Assembly (NCBI GenBank): GCA_022601595.1
Contig: JAJACI010000009.1
Location: forward strand, 1-39,121
Length of the DNA: 39,121 nucleotides
DNA from: Chlamydiia bacterium
GTDB taxonomy: Bacteria > Chlamydiota > Chlamydiia > Chlamydiales > 2-12-FULL-49-11
Direction of reading: 5' to 3'
The number at the start of each line of letters is the position of its first letter. Position 1 is the first letter of the stretch. Positions 25,819-34,456 of the stretch are shown here, one piece after another. The notes under the pieces are model-generated. The model searched no databases. It had not been told where the DNA came from and saw only the letters and a program-made list of their open reading frames with translations. The translations under genes were made by a program, and so were the position numbers.

Positions 25819-27933
25819 ATGCCCAAAGAAATGTTATTAAACAAGCAGCAATTAGAAGCGTGTTCCCATATCGATGGTCCTCTTGTGGTTTTGGCCGGGG
25901 CGGGATCGGGAAAGACCTCTGTTGTGGTAAATAGAATTGCAACGCTCATCGCATCTGGCGTCTATGGGTCGGAAATTTTGGCAGTTACCTTTACCAATAA
26001 AGCGGCTGGAGAATTGCGAGAAAGGCTGGAGAAAATGGATTTATCTCCCCCATTAACTGTAACGTTTCACGCCTTGGGCGTTAGAATTCTTAGAGAATCT
26101 ATCCACCACTTTGGTTATGGGAACGATTTTACTATCTTTGACACCTCTGATTCTCTTTCTTTGATCAAGCTGATCCTTTTAGAGATCACAGGCAAAAAAG
26201 AAGTAAAAGTTGCCAAGGCAATGAAGAGGTTTATCTCTGAGGCAAAGCGGAAATTGTTAGTGCCGGGCATGAGTTACAGCGAGCTATATTTTGAAACAGA
26301 GGCAGAAAAGGCCCTGTTCACAGGGGTCTATCAGATGTATCAGGAGAGGCTGAAAATCTCTAATGCCGTCGATTTTGATGATCTTATCTTGCTAACGGTT
26401 CGTGTTTTACAAGACCCAGAGCTCAAGGAAAAATATGCATCGCGATGGAAATACATTTTAGTAGATGAGTATCAAGATACCAACCAGTCGCAGTACTTAA
26501 TTTGCAAGGCACTGTGCTCAAAGCATAACAATCTTTTTGTAGTGGGTGATCCTGATCAGTCTATTTATTCATTTAGAGGAGCTAAAATAAGCAATATCTT
26601 GAACTTTGAAAAGGATTTTCCTGGAGCAAAAGTGATTGCCTTGCAGCAAAACTATCGTAGTACCACACATATTCTATCTGCTGCCAATCATGTGATTGAT
26701 AAGAATAACCGCCTTTATGAGAAGAATTTATTTAGTGAAAAAGGGGATGGCGAGAAAGTTGGCGTGCACCCATTTGCCAACGGTTTTGAAGAGGTCCGTT
26801 TTGTTGTTAGCAAGATAAAAGGCTATCAAAGAGCGGGCGTCGATCTTTCTGAAATGGTTGTCTTTTATCGTACCAATTCGCAGTCAAGGATGTTTGAGGA
26901 CGGCCTTATTGAACACGGAATTCCTTATCAAATTATTGGCGGCCTCTCTTTCTATCAAAGAAAAGAAATCAAGGATATGCTTGCCTACCTGCGAACGATT
27001 GTTTCTCCTTATGATTTTGTCAGCTTTAGCAGGGTGATCAATTTACCAAAAAGGGGACTTGGAAAAAAGAGTATTGAAAAAATCATTGAAGGGGCTATGT
27101 CTCAAGAGATTTCAATTATTGATTTTTCTAAAAAGCTTTTGTGTGGAGAGGCAAATTTTAAGCTTACGCCCAAAGCGCACGCTGGTCTTGCTGATTTTAT
27201 AGCCTTTAATGATGCCATTTTAGAGATGATTCAGGGGGAGATTTTTTTATCTGATTTGATAACCGAGGTTTTTTCTAAGTCTAATTATGGCCTTGTTCTT
27301 TCAGAAGATAAAGAGTCCATGCAGGATAGAATAGAAAATATTGATGAGTTGATTTCTAAGGCAGATTCCTACGACAAGCAAAAAGGAGGCTCCCTTTCGC
27401 AGTTTTTAGAGGATGTCTGCTTGGATGTGGATAATACAAAAGATGAGAACATCCAAAGTAAAGTTTCTTTGATGACCATTCATAATGCTAAAGGTTTGGA
27501 GTTCGATGCCTGCTTTGTTGTTGGTTTAGAAGAAGATGTTTTTCCTCATATTCGCGCAAAAAATTCGATGGAAGAAATTGAAGAAGAGAGACGTCTGTTT
27601 TATGTTGGGATGACACGCGCTAAACGATTTCTCCATCTGACCATGGCTAAAAGACGCTTTTTATGGGGTAGTGAAAAGATTATGAAAGAATCGAGATTTC
27701 TTGCTGAACTTCCTGATGAGCATGTGGCAGGGGCGCATGCGCGTCATTCACAAGAACCGATTTCTGAAGAAGATATCTCAGTAGGCTCCTATGTTTTTCA
27801 TAAGACTTTTGGCAAAGGGGTGATTGATAAAATCTATGAAACTTCGTACGGTACTACCTATGATGTTCTATTTGCAATGGATAATGAAAAGAGAACGCTG
27901 GTTGCCAAATATGCAAAGTTATCGCCCGTATAA
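25819..27933 (+). CDS. uvrD: UvrD/PcrA/Rep-family DNA helicase
   Basis: The 704-residue superfamily 1A helicase unwinds DNA 3'-5' in excision repair, mismatch repair and replication restart. The motif set is complete: LNKQQLEAC (Q motif, 7-15), Walker A AGAGSGKT (26-33), TFTNKAA near 56, DEYQDTNQSQ near 216-225 (motif II), VGDPDQSIYSFRGA (motif III), QQNYRST (motif IV), VSLMTIHNAKGLEFD (motif V) and ERRLFYVGMTRAK (motif VI). The C terminus ends in a small KTFGKGVIDKI-type fold seen in PcrA/UvrD, where it contacts RNA polymerase. rpoN follows after 42 bases; uvrD-rpoN adjacency is also found in Chlamydia. PcrA and UvrD cannot be told apart from sequence alone. Confidence 0.95.
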   Translation: MPKEMLLNKQQLEACSHIDGPLVVLAGAGSGKTSVVVNRIATLIASGVYGSEILAVTFTNKAAGELRERLEKMDLSPPLTVTFHALGVRILRESIHHFGYGNDFTIFDTSDSLSLIKLILLEITGKKEVKVAKAMKRFISEAKRKLLVPGMSYSELYFETEAEKALFTGVYQMYQERLKISNAVDFDDLILLTVRVLQDPELKEKYASRWKYILVDEYQDTNQSQYLICKALCSKHNNLFVVGDPDQSIYSFRGAKISNILNFEKDFPGAKVIALQQNYRSTTHILSAANHVIDKNNRLYEKNLFSEKGDGEKVGVHPFANGFEEVRFVVSKIKGYQRAGVDLSEMVVFYRTNSQSRMFEDGLIEHGIPYQIIGGLSFYQRKEIKDMLAYLRTIVSPYDFVSFSRVINLPKRGLGKKSIEKIIEGAMSQEISIIDFSKKLLCGEANFKLTPKAHAGLADFIAFNDAILEMIQGEIFLSDLITEVFSKSNYGLVLSEDKESMQDRIENIDELISKADSYDKQKGGSLSQFLEDVCLDVDNTKDENIQSKVSLMTIHNAKGLEFDACFVVGLEEDVFPHIRAKNSMEEIEEERRLFYVGMTRAKRFLHLTMAKRRFLWGSEKIMKESRFLAELPDEHVAGAHARHSQEPISEEDISVGSYVFHKTFGKGVIDKIYETSYGTTYDVLFAMDNEKRTLVAKYAKLSPV

Positions 27934-27975
27934 CTTTTGATTTACTTTCTTTATGCAATCTTTTATTAAGAAAAT

Positions 27976-29136
27976 ATGAAGATAACACATAAAGTATCCC
28001 AAAATTTATCTCAGCAACTGATGCAAGGTTATGATTTGCAGATGGTACAAAATGTATCTCTTTTTCCAGGGGCACTTTTTGCTGAGTTTGTGGAAGAATA
28101 TTGTAGGGAGACGCCCGCATTAAGACTTAAAGGTTATCAAGATCGAAGTTATGATATTAACTACTCTTTGATTGCAAAAGAAGATTCGTTATTTGATCAC
28201 TTATCTTTCCAGATTGAAACAAGTTTTATGTTGGAGGAGAAAGAGGAGGCTCTTGCTATTGCAAGTAGCTTGGACCGCAATGGTTTTTATGCGGGGGAAG
28301 AAACCTCTGTTGCGCGTAAAATGTGGCGGCTCAGCCCTTTGGGTATTGCAACTAGATCTGCTCGTGAGGCTATGATGGTACAGCTTGAGGAGAGCTCTTG
28401 TAAAAATACCATCGCGTATCAAGTGCTAAAAGATCACTATCAATTATTTTTAAAAAATAGCCTTTCAGCGCTTTGTAAAAAGCTACCTTATAGCTCTGAA
28501 GAAATAGAGGAGGCGATAGATATTATTAAGACCCTGACCCCTTTTCCAGGAAGAGCTTTTGCGGCAGGACATGTCCAGTATATTAAGCCTGAAATGAAAA
28601 TTACTTTTGATGGAAAATGGAAGATGGAGTTTATAAAAGAATTTTATCCAACTTGTGAAATTATTAAAGGGGCAGAGGGTTTAAATCGAGCAAAAAAATT
28701 TATCTACCAGCTCCATCAAAGAAAAAATCGACTCGAATGGATAGTGAGTAGAATTATAAAAAAGCAGCATCATTTTTTACTTGGACAAGGGGAAAAAGAG
28801 CTTCTTTATCGTAGTGATTTATTAGAAGAGATGAGCATTTCAGAAAGTATGCTCTCGCGAATCCTTTCTGAAAAATATATAGAGACACCATCTGGGATCT
28901 TTCCGCTAGCCTATTTTTTCTCGCGGAAAAAAGGCGGTCCTTGTGTGGATACATCAGTAGAAAAAGCAAAAAATCTATTACAAAAGCTTATTGATCAGGA
29001 AAATAAGCAAAATCCGCATCCTGATCAGGTACTTTCTGATTTGCTCAAAGAGCAAGGCGTTCTTTGCTCGCGAAGAAGCGTTGCTAAATACCGAAAGGCT
29101 CTTAATATCCCTGCTGTCTATCACCGCTCTGTGTAA
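27976..29136 (+). CDS. rpoN: RNA polymerase sigma-54 factor
   Basis: Sigma-54 directs polymerase to -24/-12 promoters and needs an AAA+ enhancer-binding ATPase. The N-terminal region I is recognisable from SQNLSQQLMQGYDLQMVQ (8-25) through an acidic stretch (EFVEEYCRETPALRL). The core-binding domain occupies about 90-230. The helix-turn-helix and the C-terminal RpoN box follow: CSRRSVAKYRKALNIP (about 365-380), matching ARRTVAKYRE. At 386 residues it is shorter than the usual 430-480, mainly through a compact acidic region II. It lies 42 bases after uvrD. Its last 35 bases overlap, tail to tail, the end of the minus-strand gene at 29102. No cognate activator or histidine kinase is in the window. 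Confidence 0.92.
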   Translation: MKITHKVSQNLSQQLMQGYDLQMVQNVSLFPGALFAEFVEEYCRETPALRLKGYQDRSYDINYSLIAKEDSLFDHLSFQIETSFMLEEKEEALAIASSLDRNGFYAGEETSVARKMWRLSPLGIATRSAREAMMVQLEESSCKNTIAYQVLKDHYQLFLKNSLSALCKKLPYSSEEIEEAIDIIKTLTPFPGRAFAAGHVQYIKPEMKITFDGKWKMEFIKEFYPTCEIIKGAEGLNRAKKFIYQLHQRKNRLEWIVSRIIKKQHHFLLGQGEKELLYRSDLLEEMSISESMLSRILSEKYIETPSGIFPLAYFFSRKKGGPCVDTSVEKAKNLLQKLIDQENKQNPHPDQVLSDLLKEQGVLCSRRSVAKYRKALNIPAVYHRSV

Positions 29137-29734
29137 TATACAGTGGCGTATTTATAAAGTATGTTTTAGGGGAGATATCTCCTGCATAATGGATTTTAAG
29201 CGGGCTCGTTTCATAATCTAGAGGCTCTTTATTTAGCTGGTAAGATGGGAAGGTAGTAAAATTAGAATAAAGCGCAAGGCGAGTTCTTGCTTGTTTGAAA
29301 AGGCTGTTGACATAAGATAAAACTTTTGTGTCTGCAAAAAGAGCATTTTTATCTAATTTTATAACCACGCTGTTTGGATGGAAGCTTTTGATCATTTCGT
29401 TCATAACTATTTGGATAGGAGCGTTTTCATCCACCTCTATGATGTGCAGTAAATGTTCTTTATCCTTCTTTTTTGCATAAGTTGTTATGTCGTTTAAGTT
29501 TCCATCTTGAGTAAAAAGATAAATATCAAATCCATCGTATTCTTGATCGATCATCGAGTAGATCTTTCTTGTAAAACAAGTGTCTGTTGGATTGTTAACC
29601 GCAAAAAAATGAAATTGATGATCGGTTAGATACATTTCATGTTGCTTAAGGTTAGAGCTATCTACTTGGCGACTTTTTGGAATAAAAATAGCCATTAATA
29701 AGATGGCAAGTGTAAATAAAAGGACCCTTTTCAT
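29102..29734 (-). CDS. Signal-anchored, degenerate glycosyltransferase-fold protein
   Basis: The 210-residue product has an N-terminal hydrophobic segment (VLLFTLAILLMAIF, 4-17) after Lys-Arg, acting as Sec signal or anchor. The segment VVIKLDKNALFADTKVLSYV (near 122-141) followed by LALYSNFTTFPSYQLN aligns with VVISLDGDDFLAHDGVLRRI and VTYGNYSTYPAGELG of the GT2 protein at 23402. The DGDD metal site is replaced by DKNA, so canonical catalysis is unlikely. The first domain half (FFAVNNPTDTCFTRKIYSMIDQ) also follows the GT-A order. The 3' end overlaps rpoN by 35 bases in the convergent orientation. It may be a binding-only derivative of the family or a decaying gene; the open frame and intact signal argue for function. 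Confidence 0.6.
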   Translation of the reverse strand: MKRVLLFTLAILLMAIFIPKSRQVDSSNLKQHEMYLTDHQFHFFAVNNPTDTCFTRKIYSMIDQEYDGFDIYLFTQDGNLNDITTYAKKKDKEHLLHIIEVDENAPIQIVMNEMIKSFHPNSVVIKLDKNALFADTKVLSYVNSLFKQARTRLALYSNFTTFPSYQLNKEPLDYETSPLKIHYAGDISPKTYFINTPLYITQSGDRQQGY

Positions 29735-29757
29735 ATCTTTAGTATAACTAGATTGGA

Positions 29758-30513
29758 TTATTTTATCTTGCCAAATATAGTTTCAAGGAACTTCCAGCGG
29801 AAAAGGGAGAAGTTTATCTTTTCTAATTCTCCTTTTGCCATTGAAATAATCTCACTATCTGTCATTGCTGCAAGGACCTCTTCCTGGTGGTTTGTTTTTT
29901 TCTGTAGATAGAATAGGCATTTATTCATTGCCCGTTGGCATCGGATCCCTCTGATAGAAAAAAAGGTTACGCACGTTATTATTGGTAATATGGAAAAAGA
30001 GGTAAGGCTTGCTGCTACCATGAATAGCAATAGGTCACGATTTGTGCCAAAGCTAGGACTTACAAGCGCTCTAAACTTAGAGGTAGAGGTTCTAAAAGCA
30101 ATAGCCTCTTCAAACTTTTTTTCTTCAAATAAAGCGCGTCGAGCATGAACCAGCTCATGTTTTAGCACCTCTCCCTTTTTTATCCATCTGCTTGATGGTA
30201 CAGAAATAATGGGAAGGATGAGGCCGTCCTTAAGTTCTACAATCGTCGTTGAAGCAGCATGATAAAATTTATTTTTTGTATTAGATAGAAGTGCTGCGCC
30301 TCCAAGCGGAGATAAAATTGCCCCCTCATAACCTTTTTCATTAATATATTTTTTTGGGTGTAATAGTACTCTTTGAGTAGCTTTAACTCTTTCAAAAAAT
30401 TCCTTTTCCCTTTCAAAAGGGCCCGGCAAAAATCCTTTATCATACGCTGCTTGATAGACATTTTTCATGTAAACAGTATACTTGTTTTTTCCTTTTTTTA
30501 GTGAAAAAAGCAA
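29758..30513 (-). CDS. Putative membrane-linked HExxH metalloprotease-like protein
   Basis: Not assigned to a named family. The 251-residue protein carries H119-E-L-V-H123, a zincin HExxH motif, followed by ARRALFEEKKFEEAIAF, where Glu135 or Glu136 could be the third ligand of a gluzincin-type site. The preceding segment (ILPIISVPSSRWIKKGEVLKH) has the beta-strand to helix layout usual before HExxH. A hydrophobic stretch of about 30 residues (160-190) is long enough for one or two membrane spans. The N terminus is basic with no Sec signal. It lies 34 bases downstream of the porin-like gene, separated by a hairpin, and 23 bases upstream of the degenerate glycosyltransferase gene. A protease acting at the membrane is the reasonable inference. 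Confidence 0.55.
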   Translation of the reverse strand: MLFSLKKGKNKYTVYMKNVYQAAYDKGFLPGPFEREKEFFERVKATQRVLLHPKKYINEKGYEGAILSPLGGAALLSNTKNKFYHAASTTIVELKDGLILPIISVPSSRWIKKGEVLKHELVHARRALFEEKKFEEAIAFRTSTSKFRALVSPSFGTNRDLLLFMVAASLTSFSILPIITCVTFFSIRGIRCQRAMNKCLFYLQKKTNHQEEVLAAMTDSEIISMAKGELEKINFSLFRWKFLETIFGKIK

Positions 30514-30527
30514 AGAAGGGTTTAGAA

Positions 30528-30542
30528 AGGGCCGATGGCCCT
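30528..30542 (-). terminator. Short GC-rich hairpin after the porin-like gene
   Basis: AGGGCC-GAT-GGCCCT forms a perfect 6-bp stem. On the minus strand it lies 5 bases past the stop of the barrel protein gene and is followed by TTTC, a weak T tract. It could reduce read-through to the HExxH gene. Confidence 0.45.
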
Positions 30543-30547
30543 ATTTG

Positions 30548-31756
30548 TTACCAAGCATAGACTAGCTCGATTTTATACTTTTGAAAGTAGAATTTATTTG
30601 GGAGCGATACATAGGGACGCGATATAGAAAAACTTTGAATGAGTGTCAGACTATTTTCTATAGCATATAAAAAGTTGAGGCTTGCTCCGTAATAGTTTCC
30701 ATTTGAGATAGCCTTCTCTTTGACTGCTTCTAAACCAGTACCGTCGTGTAGCACTGCCAAGAGACCTATCCCATCGGGATCTGTGATTCCTATACCTGAA
30801 AAATCTTTATAAGGTATAGCTTGAGGCTCAACAATTTGGATGTTAAAATCCATTGACCAGTCATTTTTTTTACGTATTTCACCCATTTGAAAGCCAACAT
30901 ATCCTGCTAGATTATCTCTTCTATTTCCTAGAATTGCTAAGGGTTCTGCGGCGCTATTTACAAGAAAGGCTGCATATCCAACGGTTATGGCATCAAAAAA
31001 TGGAGCGCGAAAGCGATAGCCTAGTAGAAACTGGCTATTGATATAATTATAAATGCGTTTTAAAATCGCATCGTTATAATCTTTAGTTGCCCAGTCAATA
31101 AGTGAATATTTTGCATAGAAACCGGTGTTAGCAATGTTTAGTAGCCCTATTTCTCCCACAAAAGAGATATGTGTATTTACCTCATTTACAATGAAAGGTG
31201 AGGCAAAGAGGTAAAAATCTCCAATATTGCTCATCGACTTATTATATTTAAGGAGGATCCCGTCCATCAAGGCACCAAACTGAATTTGTGAGTCAAAAGT
31301 GTAGCCAATAAAACGGCGGCCAAACTCTAAATCTGTGGTGGAGTTTTCTGTTTCTGCAACACGTATCCCAAAAAATGCCCTTTCAAGGGAGAGGGAGTTG
31401 AAGGATGCATTTGCTATTCCTGCGTTGTTATCAAACTCTACTTTTACCGATCCCCAGGTAATATCGGTACGAAAATCCATTGCAAGATTAAACTCAATAT
31501 CAAATTGATTCTCTGCAATCAGTGGATTGAATGAATTGGGGCCAACATTTTTGTATCCATTTTTTTGCTCAGACAGAGTAACGTATTCTACATGTACATC
31601 GCCACTAATAGAGAGTGCGCCGCCACGTTCATCTACGGTTACCGCCCTTTTGGTTGCTATCCATTCTTTTAATGCTTCAACATTTAAGTCTTCATTGCCC
31701 GCAGCAAAGAGTGTTGCTGTATTGACGAAAAGATAGAGGAGTAGATTTTTTTTCAT
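30548..31756 (-). CDS. Putative outer-membrane beta-barrel (porin-like) protein
   Basis: The 402-residue protein has a Sec signal (LLLYLFVNTATLFAA, 5-19), then an N-terminal helix-containing segment and a long series of alternating polar/hydrophobic strands typical of a transmembrane beta-barrel (for example FDIEFNLAMDFRTDITWGSVKVEFD, in pieces at 85-109). It ends YKIELVYAW: a C-terminal aromatic strand that serves as the BAM recognition signal. The length fits 16-strand porins, and environmental chlamydiae carry diverse MOMP-like families; membership in one of these is inference. There is one cysteine-poor chain, unlike classical disulfide-linked MOMP. The gene is divergent from the TpsB-like gene with a 60-base gap. 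Confidence 0.7.
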   Translation of the reverse strand: MKKNLLLYLFVNTATLFAAGNEDLNVEALKEWIATKRAVTVDERGGALSISGDVHVEYVTLSEQKNGYKNVGPNSFNPLIAENQFDIEFNLAMDFRTDITWGSVKVEFDNNAGIANASFNSLSLERAFFGIRVAETENSTTDLEFGRRFIGYTFDSQIQFGALMDGILLKYNKSMSNIGDFYLFASPFIVNEVNTHISFVGEIGLLNIANTGFYAKYSLIDWATKDYNDAILKRIYNYINSQFLLGYRFRAPFFDAITVGYAAFLVNSAAEPLAILGNRRDNLAGYVGFQMGEIRKKNDWSMDFNIQIVEPQAIPYKDFSGIGITDPDGIGLLAVLHDGTGLEAVKEKAISNGNYYGASLNFLYAIENSLTLIQSFSISRPYVSLPNKFYFQKYKIELVYAW

Positions 31757-31816
31757 GTTGACTAGATACCAGTTTGGTCCTATTCTAGTGTAAAACCTTT
31801 TTTTAGGTAAACAGTT

Positions 31817-33487
31817 TTGACTCGTAACTATTTATTATCTATTTTATTATGCATGCTTGCCTCCTTTTCTATTTATGGGACTGGCGTAGAGCCTTATATT
31901 GATAGCCAAGAAGTGATCACTAAAGAGCTGAAAGGGCTTATTATTTCTGGTGATCATTTATATCCCCCTGAATATATTCTTAAAACAACCAACGGAGCCC
32001 TTTTTTATCGCACCTCTCCTGCAGATAATAGGAGTGATCAGGTAGTTTTCCTTAAGAATTTAGAAAGACGTGTTATTGGTAAACCTATCACCTTTTCTGA
32101 TATTGAAAAATATAAAGAGGAGATAGCAGCTTTTTATTTGAAGCATTGTAATAAATATGTCTTTGTAGAGCTATTGAGAGGGGGCTTAGATCCTTCTATA
32201 TTGGTGTTAAAGGTTATGGAGTCTAAGGTTGGTGAGATCCTTGTCACTGGAAACAACTGGTTTTCTGAAGAATTTTATAAAAAAAACATTGGCCTCTTTC
32301 CAAACGGTACCGTAGACAATCAAAAGCTTCAGGCAGATGTAAATAGAATGAATAGAAGTCCATGGTCAAAGGCGGAGATTGTTTATAAGAAGGGGAAAAA
32401 TAAAGGGGAAATTGATGTAGAATTGCACGTAAAAGATAGCAAGCCCGTGCAGTTTTATTCTGGCGTAAATAATTCAGGTGTTGAAGTGCTTGGACCGTCA
32501 AGGATGTTTGCAGGAGCCGTGTGGAGAGGTTCCTTTCTAAAAGATCAGACTCTTTCTTTTGAATACGAAATAGACCCAAACTTCCAAAACCTTGCCTCTT
32601 ATACCTTAGATTATACTCTCCCTTTGAAGAGATTTGGGGCATATAAATTTCTATGTAATTATTCAGCCCTTCATGCTGTCGATAGCACGCTACAGGAGGG
32701 AGCGTTTTTTGAAAGCTCTACTAAATATGAACTCCCGCTTGCTCAAAATATTTCAAGACAGCAAAACCTAAGCCTTGGCCTAGATTTTAAGACCATGAAT
32801 AATGACTTTTTAAGTGGTGGTATGACCAAATCTCCTGATTTTGCTACCATCTTGAGAATGGGCTCTGTCTATCAAGCTTGCTACAGCATTGGTGGCCATG
32901 AGGTTTCAGGTAGTATCGGTGTATTTACTCAGCCGTTTAGTCTATCAAAAGCGATGTCTGCAAAAGTTTACTCGGAACTACGTGAGGGTGCTGCAACTAC
33001 CTATACCTTTTCAAAAGCTTCGCTTACTTATCATTATATTCCTGAAAATAAAAGATCCCCTTCTATAAAATTTAGGATAGAAGGGCAGCTTTCATCGGCA
33101 AAACTTTTACCTATAGAGCAATTTGGTCTTGGTGGAATTAATAGCGTAAGAGGCTATGAAGAAAGAGCTGTGAATGCAGATAATGCATTATTTGCATCGA
33201 TTGAAGGACAAAGCCCAAAACTCTCTTTGATGCAATATGTGGCCAAAAAATATCGCCATTATGATAAATGTTATGGCACCGTCTTTATAGATGCAGGGTA
33301 TGGTAGGGAAAATGGAAAAGGCGGCGACACCGCTTTTCTTTTAGGAGCGGGTCCTGGAATTCGATATGATCTTTTTGATGCCATTTATTCACGCCTAGAT
33401 CTAGGCGTGAGACTTGGAGCTATCCCAAGGAATTCTTCTTATACTAGCCGAGTTCGAGTCTATTTTAGTGTAGGCGGCTCTTATTAA
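31817..33487 (+). CDS. Two-partner secretion transporter (TpsB/ShlB-like, Omp85 superfamily)
   Basis: The 556-residue outer-membrane protein begins at TTG (AGGT 8 bases upstream) with a Sec signal of about 20 residues. One or two POTRA domains follow: residues about 85-135, and the clear unit KVGEILVTGNNWFSEEFYKK (near 135-155) to the LHVKDSKP boundary near 210. The rest is a 16-strand barrel, including FGLGGINSVRGYEERAV (about 434-450), the VRGY/F motif of the loop that plugs Omp85 barrels, and a terminal RVYFSVGGSY strand. TpsB proteins export large beta-helical TpsA exoproteins; no TpsA is in the window, so the partner is elsewhere or the protein has another cargo. It shares a short intergenic region with the divergent porin-like gene. 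BamA is excluded by the low POTRA number and length. Confidence 0.82.
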   Translation: MTRNYLLSILLCMLASFSIYGTGVEPYIDSQEVITKELKGLIISGDHLYPPEYILKTTNGALFYRTSPADNRSDQVVFLKNLERRVIGKPITFSDIEKYKEEIAAFYLKHCNKYVFVELLRGGLDPSILVLKVMESKVGEILVTGNNWFSEEFYKKNIGLFPNGTVDNQKLQADVNRMNRSPWSKAEIVYKKGKNKGEIDVELHVKDSKPVQFYSGVNNSGVEVLGPSRMFAGAVWRGSFLKDQTLSFEYEIDPNFQNLASYTLDYTLPLKRFGAYKFLCNYSALHAVDSTLQEGAFFESSTKYELPLAQNISRQQNLSLGLDFKTMNNDFLSGGMTKSPDFATILRMGSVYQACYSIGGHEVSGSIGVFTQPFSLSKAMSAKVYSELREGAATTYTFSKASLTYHYIPENKRSPSIKFRIEGQLSSAKLLPIEQFGLGGINSVRGYEERAVNADNALFASIEGQSPKLSLMQYVAKKYRHYDKCYGTVFIDAGYGRENGKGGDTAFLLGAGPGIRYDLFDAIYSRLDLGVRLGAIPRNSSYTSRVRVYFSVGGSY

Positions 33488-33508
33488 ACTTGCTCGCATG
33501 CAAATAAA

Positions 33509-33543
33509 AAAAATATTATAAGAATAAATCCTATAATATTTTT
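33509..33543. terminator. Bidirectional terminator between tpsB-like gene and rpsT
   Basis: AAAAATATTATA (33509-33520) pairs perfectly with TATAATATTTTT (33532-33543) across an 11-base loop. It lies between two convergent genes, ends in a T run in both directions, and fits an A/T-rich intrinsic terminator. Confidence 0.6.
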
Positions 33544-33559
33544 ATACAATGTAGATGGC

Positions 33560-33578
33560 TTAAGGAGAGCCTCCTTAA
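33560..33578. repeat. TTAAGGAG-AGC-CTCCTTAA inverted repeat near rpsT stop
   Basis: A perfect 8-bp stem with a 3-base loop lies 4 bases from the rpsT stop codon. It may serve as the rpsT terminator hairpin. It also equals the outermost ends of a family A element (GGAG...CTCC) within TTAA flanks, the same flank as copy 5, so it could be an internally deleted remnant. Confidence 0.45.
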
Positions 33579-33581
33579 CTA

Positions 33582-33860
33582 CTAAGCTTTTTTAGAGAAA
33601 CGAGACTTAAGTCTTGAAGCTTTGTTTTTCTTGATAACGCTATTTTTTACCGCTTTATCTAAAAGACTATAAAGAGTAGCTAGTAAAGAAGTCTTTGCTT
33701 CGCCCGAAGATTCGCCTTCAAACTGAGCACGAGCTGTTTGAATTCTTCTTTTCCAAGTTCTATTACGCAAGTGTTTCTTTTCATCTTGAAGATGACGCTT
33801 GTGTGCTGTAGGTTTTTTGTTAGGAAGTTTTTTCCCTTCATCTTTTTTGTCGTCTGCCAT
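33582..33860 (-). CDS. rpsT: 30S ribosomal protein S20
   Basis: S20 is a primary binding protein of the 16S rRNA 5' domain in the small subunit. The 92-residue product is basic and helical throughout, with the family core NRTWKRRIQTARAQFE (about 32-47), LLDKAVKNSVIKKNKASRLKSR near 66-87 and a lysine-rich N terminus. An acidic insertion at the start (ADDKKDEGKK) is longer than in E. coli S20. AGAGGT lies before the ATG. It is divergent from the membrane protein at 33968 and convergent with the TpsB-like gene. The rpsT...rpoD neighbourhood also occurs in Chlamydia. Confidence 0.93.
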   Translation of the reverse strand: MADDKKDEGKKLPNKKPTAHKRHLQDEKKHLRNRTWKRRIQTARAQFEGESSGEAKTSLLATLYSLLDKAVKNSVIKKNKASRLKSRFSKKA

Positions 33861-33967
33861 TACTGGACCTCTATTTAATCAAAGAATATTTGTAGTGAAA
33901 TTATTTTCAAGACCGAGTATAAGGGAGTTAAGACTTTTATGTCAAAGAAAATTGTAGGGATAGAGGG

Positions 33968-34456
33968 ATGAAGAATATTAAAGAAAACATTACGCCAAAA
34001 AACCTGTGGACCACATTGGTGTGGGGTTCATTGCTTGCTTTTTTATGGGTTTTATCAGGGTTTACTGTTAATTATTTTATTTATCTAAAGCAGGCCAATC
34101 ACTCTATTGCAGAGGTTTTTGATTGGGGCGTTATTGAGATGGACGAAGATAAATTTGTTATTTGTGCCGATTTTCGCTTTCATACAGACGGCATAGATGA
34201 GTATGTCTCGCAGCATCTTTTTGAGAAAACCCCTTTTCCAACTATGGAAATAGCTGAGGCAGCAATAAGCACTATGAAGAAGAAAGAGTGGAATTGTTAC
34301 TGGTTTGGTAATCCTCAGGATCCACAAGTATCTATGAATAGGGACTTTCCCACTAAAGATTTGATTTATAGCTTGCTGGCCCTCGGAGTCACCGTGTATT
34401 TTGCCTTTTTAAAAAGGAGCTATTTAGGAGACTCTGAGAAACGGACAGTTTTATAA
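33968..34456 (+). CDS. Small membrane protein, C terminus encoded by a foldback element
   Basis: Not recognised. The 162-residue protein has an N-terminal membrane span (WGSLLAFLWVLSGFTVNYFIY, about 19-39), a soluble central region of about 90 residues with several acidic and aromatic positions, and a second span near the end (LIYSLLALGVTVYFAFL, about 132-148). Both termini would therefore face the same side. The last 9 residues (GDSEKRTVL) and the TAA stop are encoded by the left terminal repeat of family A copy 3, which starts at 34428; the original C terminus has been replaced. The position between rpsT and rpoD corresponds to an uncharacterised gene in Chlamydia, so it may be an orthologue; this is inference. 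Confidence 0.65.
   Translation: MKNIKENITPKNLWTTLVWGSLLAFLWVLSGFTVNYFIYLKQANHSIAEVFDWGVIEMDEDKFVICADFRFHTDGIDEYVSQHLFEKTPFPTMEIAEAAISTMKKKEWNCYWFGNPQDPQVSMNRDFPTKDLIYSLLALGVTVYFAFLKRSYLGDSEKRTVL

Noticed and set aside
32244..32642. Open frame of 132 codons opposite the TpsB-like gene
   Set aside because: Antisense to a well-supported outer-membrane protein; no domain or start signal is visible.
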